From: Reticulascus tulasneorum
Lineage: Eukaryota; Ascomycota; Sordariomycetes; Glomerellales; Reticulascaceae
Direction of reading: 5' to 3'
NCBI GenBank assembly: GCA_001557505.1
Contig: LSAX01000011.1
Span: 1,054,001-1,118,000, forward strand
DNA: 64,000 bases
The notes beneath the pieces are model-generated. The model was not told where the DNA came from, ran no database searches, and saw only the letters and a program-made list of their open reading frames with translations. Both the position numbers and the translations under genes were made by a program. Shown piece after piece: positions 22,814 to 34,978 of this stretch. Within the stretch, counting starts at the first letter, position 1. Every line of letters starts with the position of its first letter.

Positions 22814-23411
22814 TCATACTGGCCCATCGTTGACCAACGCAACTTCCATCATGGCTTGGAACTTTCCATCCTTCACTCGATCGGCAACGTATCCAGCCTG
22901 GACTTTCTCTAGGAAGTAATGGTAAAGCCTGCTAGCCTCTTCCCCGCCCATTGCACCGTGAAAGTCCGGCTTGTTCCCTTTCGTGGTTTTGGCGAGAAGA
23001 GTGAATTGCGATACTGCGATGATTAGACACCCACACCAGCGTATCCGACATCGACGCAGGGTCATACCGCAAAGAACTTCGCCATTGATATCCTGCACAC
23101 TCTTCTTCCACTGACTTGAGCGTCAGAAGATATACGATACTGAGCCTGGAGGTAGTAACTGTACCCTTCCGCCAGCCTCATCGTCCCATAGCCTCATTTT
23201 GAGCACCTTGGCTGCAAGAGATTCGGCTTCCTTCTCGGTGTCACCGGGAGCCACTGCGGCAAAGACGAGGACGCCTTTTCCAATTGAGGAGATCAATTCC
23301 TTGTCAACTGTGACAGAGGCAGAGAGAACACGTTGTATAATTGCTGATGGAACTTATTAAAGGGACTGCCCGAAAACAGTATGAAGATTAATGGAGCAGC
23401 TTGCCTTTCAT
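22814..23411 (-). CDS. dtd1: D-aminoacyl-tRNA deacylase (DTD)
   Basis: Four exons on the minus strand: 23411-23405, 23343-23165, 23110-23068 and 23013-22814, giving 142 residues. DTD removes D-amino acids (and mischarged glycine) from tRNA, a proofreading step in the cytosol. Signature motifs are intact: AIIQRVLSASVTVD at the N-terminus, the VSQFTLLA strand, KGNKPDFHGAM, and the Gly-cisPro motif in VNDGPV at the C-terminus. The first intron has a GC donor (AAAG then GCAAGC), and no GT alternative can supply the conserved M-K-A start. An in-frame ATG at 23438 would add nine residues; the family usually starts at the Met-Lys chosen here. The protein ends directly after NDGPV, slightly shorter than most homologues. 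It is divergent from the Not3 gene. Confidence 0.92.
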
Positions 23412-23438
23412 ATTGCAATCTTTTGTGGTGTCAGACAT

Positions 23439-24254
23439 GAGATGATCGCGCCAACCAGTATTTCGGTTCTAGCCGAGTCCTAGAGAGTGAGAGAAGACGA
23501 TTGAGGAAGTAGACTGGACCCAAAGAAATCTCTCTTATGTCTCCTAGATTTAGGAATATTACCCCAGTCACGGCAGGGAGTGATATGCCGCTGCCTCAGT
23601 GGCGTGGTGCAGGTGTGGCAGCCTTGCTTGGACAATTAAGCATCTACATGGGTAGGTCGTGTTTGTACCTTTGTACCCTCAACGCGACCCTACCGTGGTG
23701 ATCCGTGCACGGTTGTCAGCCTCGTAAGTATTCTTGGAATAGTGCTGAGACACAACAGAGCTTGATAACTAGTCTAAATAATTCATCTTCTTTGGAATCG
23801 TTCGCGGGAGAGAAATACAATCTGGGTGGCATGAAGATAATTTTGCATGCTGGAGAACAAAATTCGCAACACTGTGTGAGTCTTGTGCGCTCGAACACGG
23901 GCCACCCTAACAGAATCAAGGCCTCAGGTACCTGCCAACCTGTTAAGCGAGTTGGCCTTGCTTCAGCTGTCACGTCTTTCTTTCCAACGTATGAAGTGCA
24001 AACCATCAAACAGCCTGATTCCCGGAGCAAAGACATCACCCCTCCAACCCGCAAACGACGAATTATCCCCTAAGCCATACAATACAAAGCGCGCGACTTT
24101 CTTCGTCATTCCAAGCCGTTCTTGCCGACTCTTTTGATGGTCGCAGACCGAGCTGAGAGCTCTATCGAGAGAAAGACGACGAATCTTCACGAGACGCTGA
24201 GATCAACTCCTCCACCTCACTTTCCTTCCAGGTCTCACCTGCCCAAGCGATACG
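23439..24254. promoter_or_regulatory. Divergent promoter region, DTD / Not3
   Basis: The 816 bp between divergent start codons hold the promoters and leaders of both genes. The Not3 leader side (24060-24254) is purine- and CT-rich. No specific site is assigned. Confidence 0.4.
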
Positions 24255-26342
24255 ATGGCGGCGCGAAAACTGGCACAAGAAGTAGACAAGTGCTTCAAGA
24301 AGGTGGCAGAAGGCATCCAAGAGTTCGAGGCAATCTACGAAAAGATCGAGCAATCAAATAACCTATCCCAAAAAGAGAAGTTGGAGGACAACCTGAAGCG
24401 CGAGATCAAGAAGTTGCAAAGATTGCGAGATCAGATCAAGACCTGGGCGGCAAGCAATGACATCAAAGACAAAGCTCCTTTAATGGAGCACCGGCGGCTG
24501 ATTGAGACGGTTCGTGCTTTCGGTGCTCTTGGTACCATATCCTGGAATGTCATGGCTTACCCATCTATAGCAAATGGAGAAATTCAAAGCCGTCGAAAAG
24601 GCGATGAAGACCAAGGCATACTCGAAAGAAGGACTGGCGTCTTCCACTAAACTCGATCCCAAGGAGCAAGCGAAGCTGGAAGCGGGAGAGTTCTTATCTG
24701 CAATGGTAGATGAACTAGAACAGCAGATCGAAACACTTGAGGCGGAAGGCGAGGCGATACAAGCGACCATGAAGAAGGGCAAGGGTCAGAGTGCGAAAGT
24801 CGACCGAATGGCAGAGATTGAACGGATCATCGAACGACATAAATGGCATCAAGGGAAACTAGAACTGATCAGACGGTCGTTAGAGAATGGTGGCGTCGAG
24901 ACCGAGCAAGTGACGGACCTGGAAGAAAGCATCCGATATTATGTCTCAGACGGCGTCAACGACGATTTCATCGAGGACGAAGAAATGTACGACGAACTGA
25001 ACCTGGACGAGGATACTGATGCATTCGGTATGAACGGCGAGGGCGACAAGAGCTCATCACAAGATAATCAATCTGTGACAGAAGAGGCAACACCCGAACC
25101 AGAAGCCAAACCCTTACCTGTAGGGAAAGCGAAGGTAGTGGCTGAGGTGGCGGTATCGAGTGGCCGACGGCCTAGTGCGCAACTCAAGTCACCGTTACCG
25201 GCGCTGGCGACATTACACGCTCCATTATCAACCATCAGCAACGGCAATGCAAGTGGCCCTGCTATGAAGCCGGCGTCTGTTCCTCCGCGACCTGAAGGGC
25301 TGAAGTACGCATCCGCGGCAGCGGCAGCAGCAGCAGGCGACAAGAACAACGTCGGGATCTCTCCTCTACCACCGCCGCCCAGCGCTACGCCGGCAAACGT
25401 GGGCATCTCGCCATTGCCGCCGGCACAGCTGAAGACCAGTGCGACAAGCTCTCCAGCGACTTCGCTGATACAACCGGTTGGCTCGAGAGATTCGGACCGT
25501 CCCGATACTAAGCAGTCCACGGCACCATCGAGCGCTAGTGAGACCCCTGCGCCTAGTACAAAGTCGACCCCTGCTCCTGTAAAGGCGGAATCAAAGTTGC
25601 GGGCTTCTGCAAAAGCCCCTACAGCGCCGGAGCCGTTGGAGCCATCAAGAGGTAAGTCCGCAATCCATCATCTCAAGGCCATAGGTTCTAACTGTCGCAC
25701 AGCGCCGCAAACAAATGGTGTCACAAACGGCATCAAGCCAATCGAGGAGGAGCAAGAAGAGGAGTCTATATATCACCTGCCAGCCTCTCTCCAAGATCTG
25801 GTCGAGTCATTTGAGATTTCCCGAAAACGACCAGTAGCACCAACGTCGCCGAGCACGATTCGCATGCTTCAAGCAAGCCAAGCCACCTGCCCTGACATCC
25901 TTGACTCAGACGTGCCCCGAACCTACCGTCCTGATGTCCGTGTGCCGACGAGTGGTACTGGGTTCCCCCAAGAGCCACTGACATTGTTCGACGATCCTAG
26001 ACTTTATTCCAGGATTGATCCCGATACACTATTCTATGTCTTCTACTACAAGCAAGGCACGGCGCAACAGTATCTCGCCGCCAAGGCACTGAAAGACCAA
26101 AGCTGGAGATTTCACAAACAATACCAAACGTGGTTCCAGAGACATGAGGAGCCCAAGAATATCACCGAAGAGTTCGAGCAGGGCACGTACCGCTTCTTCG
26201 ATTATGAGAGCACATGGTTAGTCTTGAAACTTTCTAACATAAGCGCAAGTACCATCAAGCATTTGCTGACACATAAACTAGGATGAACCGTAGGAAGGCC
26301 GACTTCAAGTTTGCCTACAAGTTTTTGGAGGATGATGTATAA
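24255..26342 (+). CDS. not3: CCR4-NOT complex subunit Not3/Not5
   Basis: Four exons: 24255-24509, 24571-25651, 25703-26216 and 26282-26342, giving 636 residues. The protein is a scaffold subunit of CCR4-NOT, which deadenylates and represses mRNAs. Residues 1-230 form the Not3 N-terminal coiled coil ([20 protein letters not shown], then [21 protein letters not shown], then [21 protein letters not shown]). A long Pro/Ser/Ala-rich linker follows. The C-terminal NOT box runs from about 505 to 636, with [37 protein letters not shown] and the typical end [28 protein letters not shown] split across the last intron. The 51-bp third intron has good splice signals but carries no in-frame stop, so retention would add 17 residues. 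Length is normal for filamentous fungi. Confidence 0.94.
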
Positions 26343-29300
26343 GTATGTCACAAGTACAATATTGAGGCCGGGCTCGGGCGACGAAGAAGTTCGTCCCTTG
26401 GACTAATAGGCATCCGGATGGGGGCTCGGTCATGGAACATCTCAGCTAGCTCGCTAGAGCCATCTTGTTGAAGTATTGTCGTTGAGTGAATGTCAACCAA
26501 CTGGCGAATTACCGCCTTGACACTACTTCTCGTGTTCGATCGCTCTTGCTGAACGTGGTGTGTGTGACTCTTCTAAGACTGGCTGCCCCGCGTTGGTAGA
26601 GTGAGGCTGGGCTTGGACAGTTTTGTCGGCCGTTTGACATGGCCGCCGAATGGCCGTCGTTGAAAGTCCTGCACGCGAAGGCCAGAAAACGGAATTTCGC
26701 AATCTTGTGATTTCCCCTGCCATTCCAGCCTTAAGCATTGGTCGGCGCGTTTGCTCAGACGAGCCTGAACACATCTGCAGGTATCACATTGTGCGGTTTT
26801 CGAGGCCTTATATATGCAGGTAGCCTCGAGAAACGTGGCGTATCGGCAACGGGACCAACCTACATTTGAAATACATCTCCAACCACTCATTCCAGGACAT
26901 TTGGTGTAATTGGGTAGGCATTGCTGCCCAAGATTGAGTCAAAGCGACGCTCAGCGTAAATTCCAAAGGTATATCTATGTACGGTCCCTGCCTGTTTGAG
27001 CCGGACGTGATGTTCGCTTCTTGGATCATCCATCGTCTGGCCGTCTGGCGTACACCGAACCATTGCCAGATCATCTAGCATTGTTCTTCCCATTTCCGAT
27101 GCTTCCGCTGCTATCTTTGGATGCTTTGTACTCCCACCGACTGCAGGGGCATCTTATCAAGACCCAGTGTTTGTTGCATTTCCAGCAAGCCTGATGCGGT
27201 TGTGGGGGGCCATGAAGGCGGGATCACCCGCGGTCAAGCGGGCATGATGAGGAAAACGACAGTTCCAGACCCATCACATGAAAACGTGCGGCTTCATTAC
27301 CCGACTGATGAAAAAATAGGGCGATCAATAAAAGAAGATGCGAGTTGGTATCCTCGACGTACTACCTTACTTTCCATGTCATGGGAACTGAAGAAAAAGA
27401 AATCGTGGCTTCCGGGGAAGGGGCATGGCGTCTCCAAGTGGGTGCCAACTGGTGGCCACTACCTTACACATCCAGTGGACTCGCCGTCCGAGTTGCACTT
27501 CTCATCCTTCCTTCTTCCGGTCTTACCAACAGCATCACTGTTTCGGACAGGGACGAAGAAAGTTGAGGAATGGCGCGTCTTCAAATCTTCATCGAGACTC
27601 TACACCTTCAGAGGAATTTCTCACACCACTCTGGGTGCCTTACCGAACCATGCACGCGGACAGCCTGTCGATTTAGAACTGGGACCGCCTCATTTTCTTG
27701 ACTAGGAGAGAACACCACTTAACCCTAGAGCGCTCGGCCAAAGGACCAAGGAGAACGCGGCAGAATGATCATTCCTGTTCCTGAGCACCACGTCTCCTAT
27801 GCTAAAAGTCAGGCAACCCGGAAGCTAGCAGGAAGGCAAATCTGCCATTCTGAAATGTTGAGGCTTCCTGGTGGGCGGACTACGGACGTCACCGGCAAAC
27901 CCACCAGTCATGGAACAAAATACCAAATAGTCGACCGAGGTGTGTGGACCTGTCAGAAAAAGCCCCTCCAATTTAAATGGACAATTCTGAGGCTTACCAC
28001 GACTCACCTACCTTCTTCGATCATTCCGATGGAATGGGGAGTTGCCCTTGTGGCACAAAGCACCTTGGCTGATCCACCAGTCGGTCTTGCGCCAAGTTAC
28101 TAACTGCGCGCAGCCATTCACGCGGGCTCCAGTGTGGCAGTGCGTCAGGCAACGACCGGCCCCTTCAACACCTCCCCACGATTTAATCTTCATTCAGTTC
28201 CGACAGCCGCATCAATTCCTGCCAGGGTCCATATGGGATAAGACTGAGCGATATTCTGCCCGCGCTCATGATTAAGCTCCAACCCTGCTTACTGGCCCTT
28301 TACCGAACTCTTAAACGAGGGTAAAATGATACCCCTCTACCTCAGCCCCAGGCTCCATGACGTTCCAATGTAGAAACCTGGCCGCCAGATACAGTTGCGC
28401 TATGCCACTTAGATCTACTTGACCAATCCTACTGTCACTGGGCTCGAAAGTCTGTGCTCATTTGCCAATAAGAGTAGCAGTCTTTACGGTGGACTGCCGC
28501 AAACGACGACCCACCCGGGACGAATGCTTTATATCCGACGATGTCATCCCGCCCTATCGATGTTATGCTTGTGTTAGCCCTGTCCAGTGATAGGATAGAA
28601 GTGGTCAATAAGACGGAGTGTGGGTCTAGGCTGAGTCGATCCAGCGTTGGGATGTGTTCTCGTCCCAGTCGTGCATCCGTCCATGGGCTTCCCGCGTTGT
28701 ACCTTTCCTTGTGGCTGCGAGCTACAAGCCTCACTCCTGAGGTCTATCCTCACCGAGAGGCTCTCTGGATCGTCTGTTGTGGACCCACCCCTTACACCTG
28801 CAGTCGTCACGCGTAGTGCCGCTCTTGGTAAGCACAGTGTCTATTATCCTCGGCGCCATGCGGGAACGGTTCCGGTGGCTGTAGCTGCTTGAGCTATCTT
28901 CGCTGCTGGCATGAAGCTCCAACCAGAAGGTCGGCTTACAATTGAGCCAATGACGCTAGGGGGCTGTGATGTGCTGGTTGGGACAACAATTCTGCACGTC
29001 GCGCCTGTTGTCTCTGTCTTGACTCCTACATAGGCGTCCTTAATCTTAGCTGTGTCACGGGAATACTTGAACCACCCACCTCCATGCTGCCATTATATGC
29101 TTGTTTTCCATAGTTATCAGCCTTTTGCGCCTCACTAGCAAAGTGCTCATCTGGCCGAAAGGGTTGCTTGCTCTTTTGAGGCACTCCATTCTACTTGTTT
29201 GAACATATATACCCGAGTTTAGGCATTCCATTTTTCGTCTTGCAACCAGTTCAGAGCCCTTATCAGGACATCAGCTTCTGAGGTGTTTATATTGTCCCAA

Positions 29301-29514
29301 CGACCTCTTTCTTGCAGCCTACTACTGAGTTGTCTGTCTTGCTTGTGTAAGTTGATCGTTTGCTTCTGTCGACCAGCCAGCTTATTCGCTATATACAGCA
29401 TAGATCAGATCAATATCGTCCTCATCTGCTTTGCTGGGCTGTCTTCCACAAGTGGTAGTGATGCGAAACGGTCTACACAACGGCGTATTATCGACATCCG
29501 TTACAACCGACAAC
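26343..29514. other. Long intergenic region, no supported gene
   Basis: About 3.2 kb. A 194-residue plus-strand frame at 27121-27705 and several shorter ones show no domain, no splicing logic and no composition typical of the neighbouring genes. The last few hundred bases are probably the promoter and leader of the zinc-finger gene. Confidence 0.45.
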
Positions 29515-30449
29515 ATGTCTTATTATCCTGGCACAAACTATGCCCTGAGCCCAATAGCGTCAGGGGCATGGCCCGCGGAGTACATAGGTTCATCTCGATA
29601 TGACGAAGCACCGACTCTATCTCGCCAGTACTCAGACGATGGCTCGCATGGCTCTCTATCACCGGTATCGTCCGTGGCATCACCCTCACCCCATGGCTAC
29701 CGCACTCAGTCTCTCGGTGCGTCCCCAAACAGCGGGTACGGTGGCGGATATGGCAGCGGGTACGGCAGCGGGTATGGAAGTGGTTATGGTGGTTCGTACA
29801 CCAGCAAGTAAGCGGCCTGCACCCAATCACCAAACAAGCACTCCGATACAGCGAGACTAACTCAGCACAGCTACGACGAGCCCGGGAGCTGGGAAGAACC
29901 ACGCTATGTTGCATCAGCGCAGTCTTCCGGATCAGGATCAAGCCATTTGTGAGTCTGCACGCTCGTTTGCCCAGATTCAAGCAGCTGATTAGAGCAAGAC
30001 ACCGCAGCCACGACGGGCCTGATGCGTACACATGCCTTGTTGCAGGATGCACCTCGAAGCCCTTCAAACGCAAGGCAGACCTTGAACGCCATTACAAGCA
30101 GATTCATGCTGATCCCTCGCTAAAGGAGGCTTATACTTGCGACTATCAAAAATGCAGTCGGGCACAAGAGCCATTCGGACGAAGAGATCACTTCCGCGAC
30201 CATCTTAGAGACTATCACAAGGAAGCTATTGGCAAGCGAGGCAGCCAGCCCGATGCCACCTGGCTCCAAGACCGAGTACACTACCCAACTTGGTGGCGGT
30301 GTACGAAGTGTTTGGCCAGGGTATATGTCCAAAGACATCGGTACCAATGTCCCGATTGCAATGTTCCGTGCGAGGAGAAGCGGAGGCAGGCCAGGAGGCG
30401 GTACCTTGAGAAGCACTCTAGCTATCGACAGGACGAGTTTGCCGAATAG
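29515..30449 (+). CDS. C2H2 zinc-finger protein with Gly/Tyr/Ser repeat
   Basis: Three exons: 29515-29807, 29871-29948 and 30008-30449, with GT-AG introns in phase 2, giving 270 residues. The start ATG at 29515 gives MSYYPGTNY; an in-frame ATG at 29461 would add 18 residues. The N-terminal half is Ser/Pro-rich, with a GYGSG repeat at residues 76-94. Two C2H2-like fingers follow: YTCLVAGC with HYKQIH, and YTCDYQKC with HLRDYH. A WWRCTKCLARVYV segment with a YQCPDCNVPC cysteine cluster comes next, then a basic tail. The arrangement suits a nuclear DNA-binding protein, which is inference. Proteins of this type are common in ascomycetes and mostly uncharacterised. All junctions restore the frame. 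Confidence 0.87.
29731..29800 (+). repeat. In-frame 12-bp tandem repeat coding GSGY
   Basis: Within exon 1 of the zinc-finger gene, imperfect 12-bp units of the form GGCAGCGGGTAC repeat about five times and encode Gly-Ser-Gly-Tyr or Gly-Gly-Gly-Tyr. Units differ at third positions. The tract keeps the frame, so changes in copy number would alter only repeat length. Confidence 0.85.
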
Positions 30450-33062
30450 GGTACGGAGATCGACGACAGTATCATGGCATATGCATGGAATGCGAGCCTG
30501 GAGCCTGGAGTTGGGTCGGGTCTACGAGGCTATGATTAATCCACATTGTTTATCATCAAAGAAATGAAAAGCCGGCTGGGACGGATCCTCCAAACAGCAC
30601 CACCGCGCCTCCTGGCCTGCAGGATGGAATCACAAACGAAATTACGGCTGACACACCCGAAGCTCAGAACGTCTCATAGTGCACACCCGATGAATCTATG
30701 GCCTCGGTTCCTCTCCCCTTGGTTTATCGCTTTTCGAACTTGGCGTCTGGCGCAGCACCCCAGGCTGAATATCAGCTCCATCACGACCTTCACTTGGGCG
30801 ATTCCAATTGGACGTCACGGCAGCCCATGCATGTGTTTTAGGCAGTTGTGGGTCTTCGGGCTCCGTGCCAGTGTCCTGCGTCCTTCTAGAAGGTTTCTAG
30901 TGCGAGGAGTGTGGCGCAAGGCACCCCCACCCCCGTCTGATCTCCGGTTGGGCAAACATCATTTGGCATACTTTTCATCGTCTCTGCGTTGTCAGAAGTT
31001 TAATGGGCTGCTTGGCTGTCTGCATGGGAGGCTGTGCTGGCAGTATTGGACTCGTCTTGTCTTGGTTTCAATGTTGTAGTGCAGTTGTGGCGCAAGGCTT
31101 TAGATTCGGGTGGGGCCGTTCGATTGGCCCCCGGAAACGTCATGGGATGCCAAGAAAGCCCTGGGAGCGACTTTTGAGGTGCCGACGTTTACGGTGAAGG
31201 AGCGCATACCGAGCTCTGCCTCACCTCACGCCGATCTGGAAGTGCTTTCGCGGTGAGTCCATCTGCGAGATGCGGGCGTCAAGGTGTGTGACGGTCACCG
31301 AGGGGAGGCAGACTGCGGAAGTAAAAGACGGCATTTGGACTTTGAAAAATTTGGGGCTGCTTGAAGTGGCTTTCTTATCTGGTGGAATGGAACGATATGT
31401 AACCTCTTGTATGATGATAAAAAGCTACCTACCTAGTTAATCCACTTGTCTTTTGTGTCTCTCAAAAGGGTGGAGTAAAGTTTGTTCATGCACGATCTCC
31501 TGTGAGTTCTGTGGGTGGCGGGCAATCCCTTGGGATCCAAATTCCAATTGAAGCAGGCAAGGGGAGGGAGGGGGTTAGTTAGGTAGGCCAGGCTCCGAAT
31601 TCCCGTCGTTGGCCAGCCACATGCATGAGCTGAGGAGCAGGGAGACCGATTTTGAGGCCGCCTCGCAACCATACACGTCTAACAAAGCCAATTATCTCGA
31701 GATGCTTTTCCTGCTGCCTTGTATCCTGAGGAGATAATCGGCTCTCATACCCGCCCGCGCTGGTAAAAATTGCTGCCTGGATTACTTGGCCGACACAGTG
31801 CAGATGAGGAACAGAATTATCGAGTGCAAGGCAACACTTTAGAGCCTATTGCGAGCTACGACTCATTCGGATATGGTCGCTGGTTCGACATACGGCGCAC
31901 GCCGAAAATGACATTGGGTCGGATTCGAGCTGGTATTACATGCATGGGTTTCTTGAAGCATGCATTGTTGGGAGGCAGCAATTGTAATCTGTATTTAGTG
32001 GCCCGTCCTGTTAAAGAGTTGCCGCCGGGCTTCTGCACCTTGTTCAGCCGTGCTGAATTGCCTTCTCTCCTGTTGTCCGAGCTGTGGTCGTATGTACGAT
32101 GGCCGTCCGGGTGGAACGGAAACCGAGATTGAGCTTGGCAGAAACCCGTCAATAGAAGCTTTCACATGGGCTGATTGAAGCGGGCTGTCCATGCCACTAA
32201 AATGAGAGAGACAGGAAGGACCATGTCCCATTCCCGTTGGTCTCGACGAGGTGGCACCTGTCTATTGAGATTTTGACATGTGAGAGTCGACTGCTCTTCT
32301 GACCTTTTGTAATCTGTACTACGTAGTACAGATAGAGCGCCGCGATAATAATAAAAAAACACTGATTAAGACAGAACCCTCAGAGATGGCAAGCTCTTGT
32401 CTCGTGCTGCCATGGGGTGTGTGTTGTGTGTGTTTCCCCGCACTGAGGTACCTAGTAGTTAGGTAGTTTATGTAATTGAACAAGTCAGGAATGTTGGCCC
32501 GCTAAATGTGGGGGAGTTTCATCCCGTGATGCAGCAAACTCGACTTTTTCACTGGGTTTTGACCCCCCCGTGTGGTAAATCTTTTTGCGCCTAAAAGAGG
32601 GGCCGGCAGCTACAGAGAGTAATTACCCCTACCAAAAACCATCTGGGGCCAGAGCGCTTCCTGTCGGCCGTTGGGAACAAAAAAGTCGGGGTCACGCTGG
32701 TAGTACGTAACTACATAGCAGAGCAGTAGCATTAGCAGCAGTACTCCTCGGGGGGGTTAGTTTGCTGAATCATTGCTTCATTCCATGTTTCAATTGTGCG
32801 CATGGCATCCTGAACCTCCTGTTTTGCCAACTCTGCTCCGTACATAGTTTCTTCTTTGGTGTCACAGCAGCAATCTTCAGCATCGCGAGATTCTTCATCC
32901 GCTATCGGTACTGTTATCGGGAACCCAGTTTGCCCGCCACCACCACTTCCTGTCGCCGCCACTCCAGCCCCGGATCACGCTACCCGGCCTATCCCTCGGC
33001 TGTCTCTCGCCCACCAGCACGACCCAAACCCTACATATGCTCGCCGCCCCGAACTCTTCACC
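30450..33062. other. Intergenic region and IDH 5' leader
   Basis: About 2.6 kb without a supported gene. Frames of 60-180 residues on both strands show no domains. From about 32700 onward the plus strand is pyrimidine-rich and is probably the leader of the isocitrate dehydrogenase gene. The stretch 32856-33062 stays open in frame with the gene but has no ATG. Confidence 0.45.
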
Positions 33063-34611
33063 ATGAACGCCGCGCTGTGCCACCGTCTCGCCCGCCGAGC
33101 AGCCCTCGCTCCCCGTCGAAGCATCCTGTCGCCCGCTGCCTCGTCGGCCCCGCCTCGATTCCTCGCATCCATTACCACACAAGGCCGGCGCAACATGTCG
33201 AGCGCTAAGAAGATCAAGGTCAAGAACCCCGTCGTCGAGCTGGACGGCGACGAGATGACCAGGGTCATCTGGCAGGACATCAAGGACAAGTTCATCTACC
33301 CTTACCTCGACGTCGATCTGAAGTACTACGATCTCGGCCTCGAGTACCGCGATGAGACCAACGACCAGGTCACCTTGGATGCGGCCGAGGCGATCAAGAA
33401 GTACTCGGTTGGAGTCAAATGCGCCACTATCACCCCAGACGAAGAGCGTGTGAAGGAATTTAAGCTCAAGCAGAGTATGTTTTCCCCAATTGCCTCCCTC
33501 TCCTCCCTCCCACTCGCCAAAACCAAAAGCCAGTTCTGCAAGACCTCAATTAGAGTTCTCGGCTAATGCAACATGTCTCGCCCGCAGTGTGGCTCTCTCC
33601 CAACGGCACAATTCGAAATGCACTCGGTGGCACCGTCTTCCGCGAGCCAATTGTCATACCGCGTATTCCTCGCCTGGTCCCCGGCTGGAAGAAGCCCATC
33701 ATCATCGGTCGCCACGCATTCGGCGACCAATACCGCGCCAAGGACTACGTGGCCAAGGGAAATGGCACGCTGAAGATGGTATTCACGCCCGAGGGCGGCA
33801 AGCCCGAGGAGATCGAGGTCTACCAGTTCAAGAACGGCGGCGGTGTTGCGCAGACACAGTACAACACCGACGAGTCGATCACCGGTTTCGCCCACGCATC
33901 GTTCAAGCTCGCGCTGTCCAAAGAGTTGCCGCTGTACATGAGCACGAAGAACACGATCTTGAAGAAGTACGATGGGCGGTTCAAGGACATCTTCCAGGAG
34001 CTGTACGAGTCAACCTACAGGAAGGAGTTCGAGGCCAAGAAGATCTGGTACGAGCACCGCTTGATCGATGATATGGTTGCGCAGATGATCAAGAGCTCCG
34101 GCGGTTACATCATGGCGCTGAAGAGTGAGTTCCGCCGAGTACCCAATTTTGTCATATGACGGAAGTCTGACTAACATGCCTCCTAGACTACGACGGTGAT
34201 GTGCAATCCGATATTGTAGCTCAAGGTTTCGGCTCCCTGGGTCTCATGACCTCGGTGCTGATCACACCCGATGGCAAGACCTACGAGTCTGAAGCCGCCC
34301 ACGGCACTGTCACCCGACATTACCGGGAGCACCAGAAGGGCAACGAGACCTCCACTAACCCCATCGCCTCCATCTTTGCTTGGACCCGTGGTCTGATCCA
34401 ACGAGGCAAGCTCGACGATACCCCCGAAGTTGTGGCTTTCGCGGAGAGCCTAGAGAAGGCTTGCATCGACACCGTGGAAGTGGACGGCATCATGACCAAG
34501 GATCTTGCGCTGGCGTGCGGCAAGACGGCACGTGGAGACTACGTGACCACCACGGAGTACCTGAACGCGGTAGAGAGACGGATGAAAGGCCTGCTCAAGG
34601 AGAAGCTATAG
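33063..34611 (+). CDS. idp1: Isocitrate dehydrogenase [NADP], mitochondrial-type
   Basis: Three exons: 33063-33474, 33588-34124 and 34187-34611, with both introns in phase 1, giving 457 residues. The enzyme oxidises isocitrate to 2-oxoglutarate with NADP+, supplying NADPH. Residues 1-44 are rich in Arg and Ala and lack acidic residues, as expected of a mitochondrial presequence. A second ATG at 33195 (Met45, [12 protein letters not shown]) begins the mature-like sequence and could start a cytosolic form. The catalytic core is intact: [26 protein letters not shown], and the family signature [19 protein letters not shown] with [10 protein letters not shown] after it. The C-terminus ends in EKL, which is not a standard peroxisomal signal. 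It converges with the Iec3 gene, with 367 bp between stops. Confidence 0.96.
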
Positions 34612-34978
34612 AGCCGCCTAGAACATCGGGAACTGGCCCGAGTATAGAATTAGAGGACCCTGCACTTCACTTTTGCTTTGGATCTCATGGTTTGCATTTG
34701 CATCAGCACCAGCATTGTCAAGAGAGCATATGTAGATAGGAACGCCATCGTAAATACGCAGACTCTTGATTCTTCTTCTACCGAGCTAGACTTTCCATCG
34801 TGACCAGGACGCCAGTTTCCCTGCCTGCCCCCAAAGAAATAATAATTTTGATAGTGTACAATTCGAGATCTTCAGTACTGTACTGTTGGGATCTCCAGCT
34901 TGCTCCGTTCGACAATTCAACATGCGCAAACCGCAGAGTAGGGGGCGGCTATGCTGATAGTCCGCCGAAAGAAGAACT
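34612..34978. other. Convergent intergenic region, IDH / Iec3
   Basis: The 367 bp hold the two 3' untranslated regions. Nothing else is recognised. Confidence 0.5.

Noticed and set aside
25068..25520. Minus-strand frame of 150 residues
   Set aside because: Antisense to the Ala/Pro-rich linker of Not3; a typical shadow of biased composition.
27121..27705. Plus-strand frame of 194 residues
   Set aside because: No domain, no codon or composition resemblance to the neighbouring genes, and no splicing context.
33490..34071. Plus-strand frame of 193 residues
   Set aside because: It lies in another frame of the isocitrate dehydrogenase exon and has the Arg/His-rich composition of a shadow frame.
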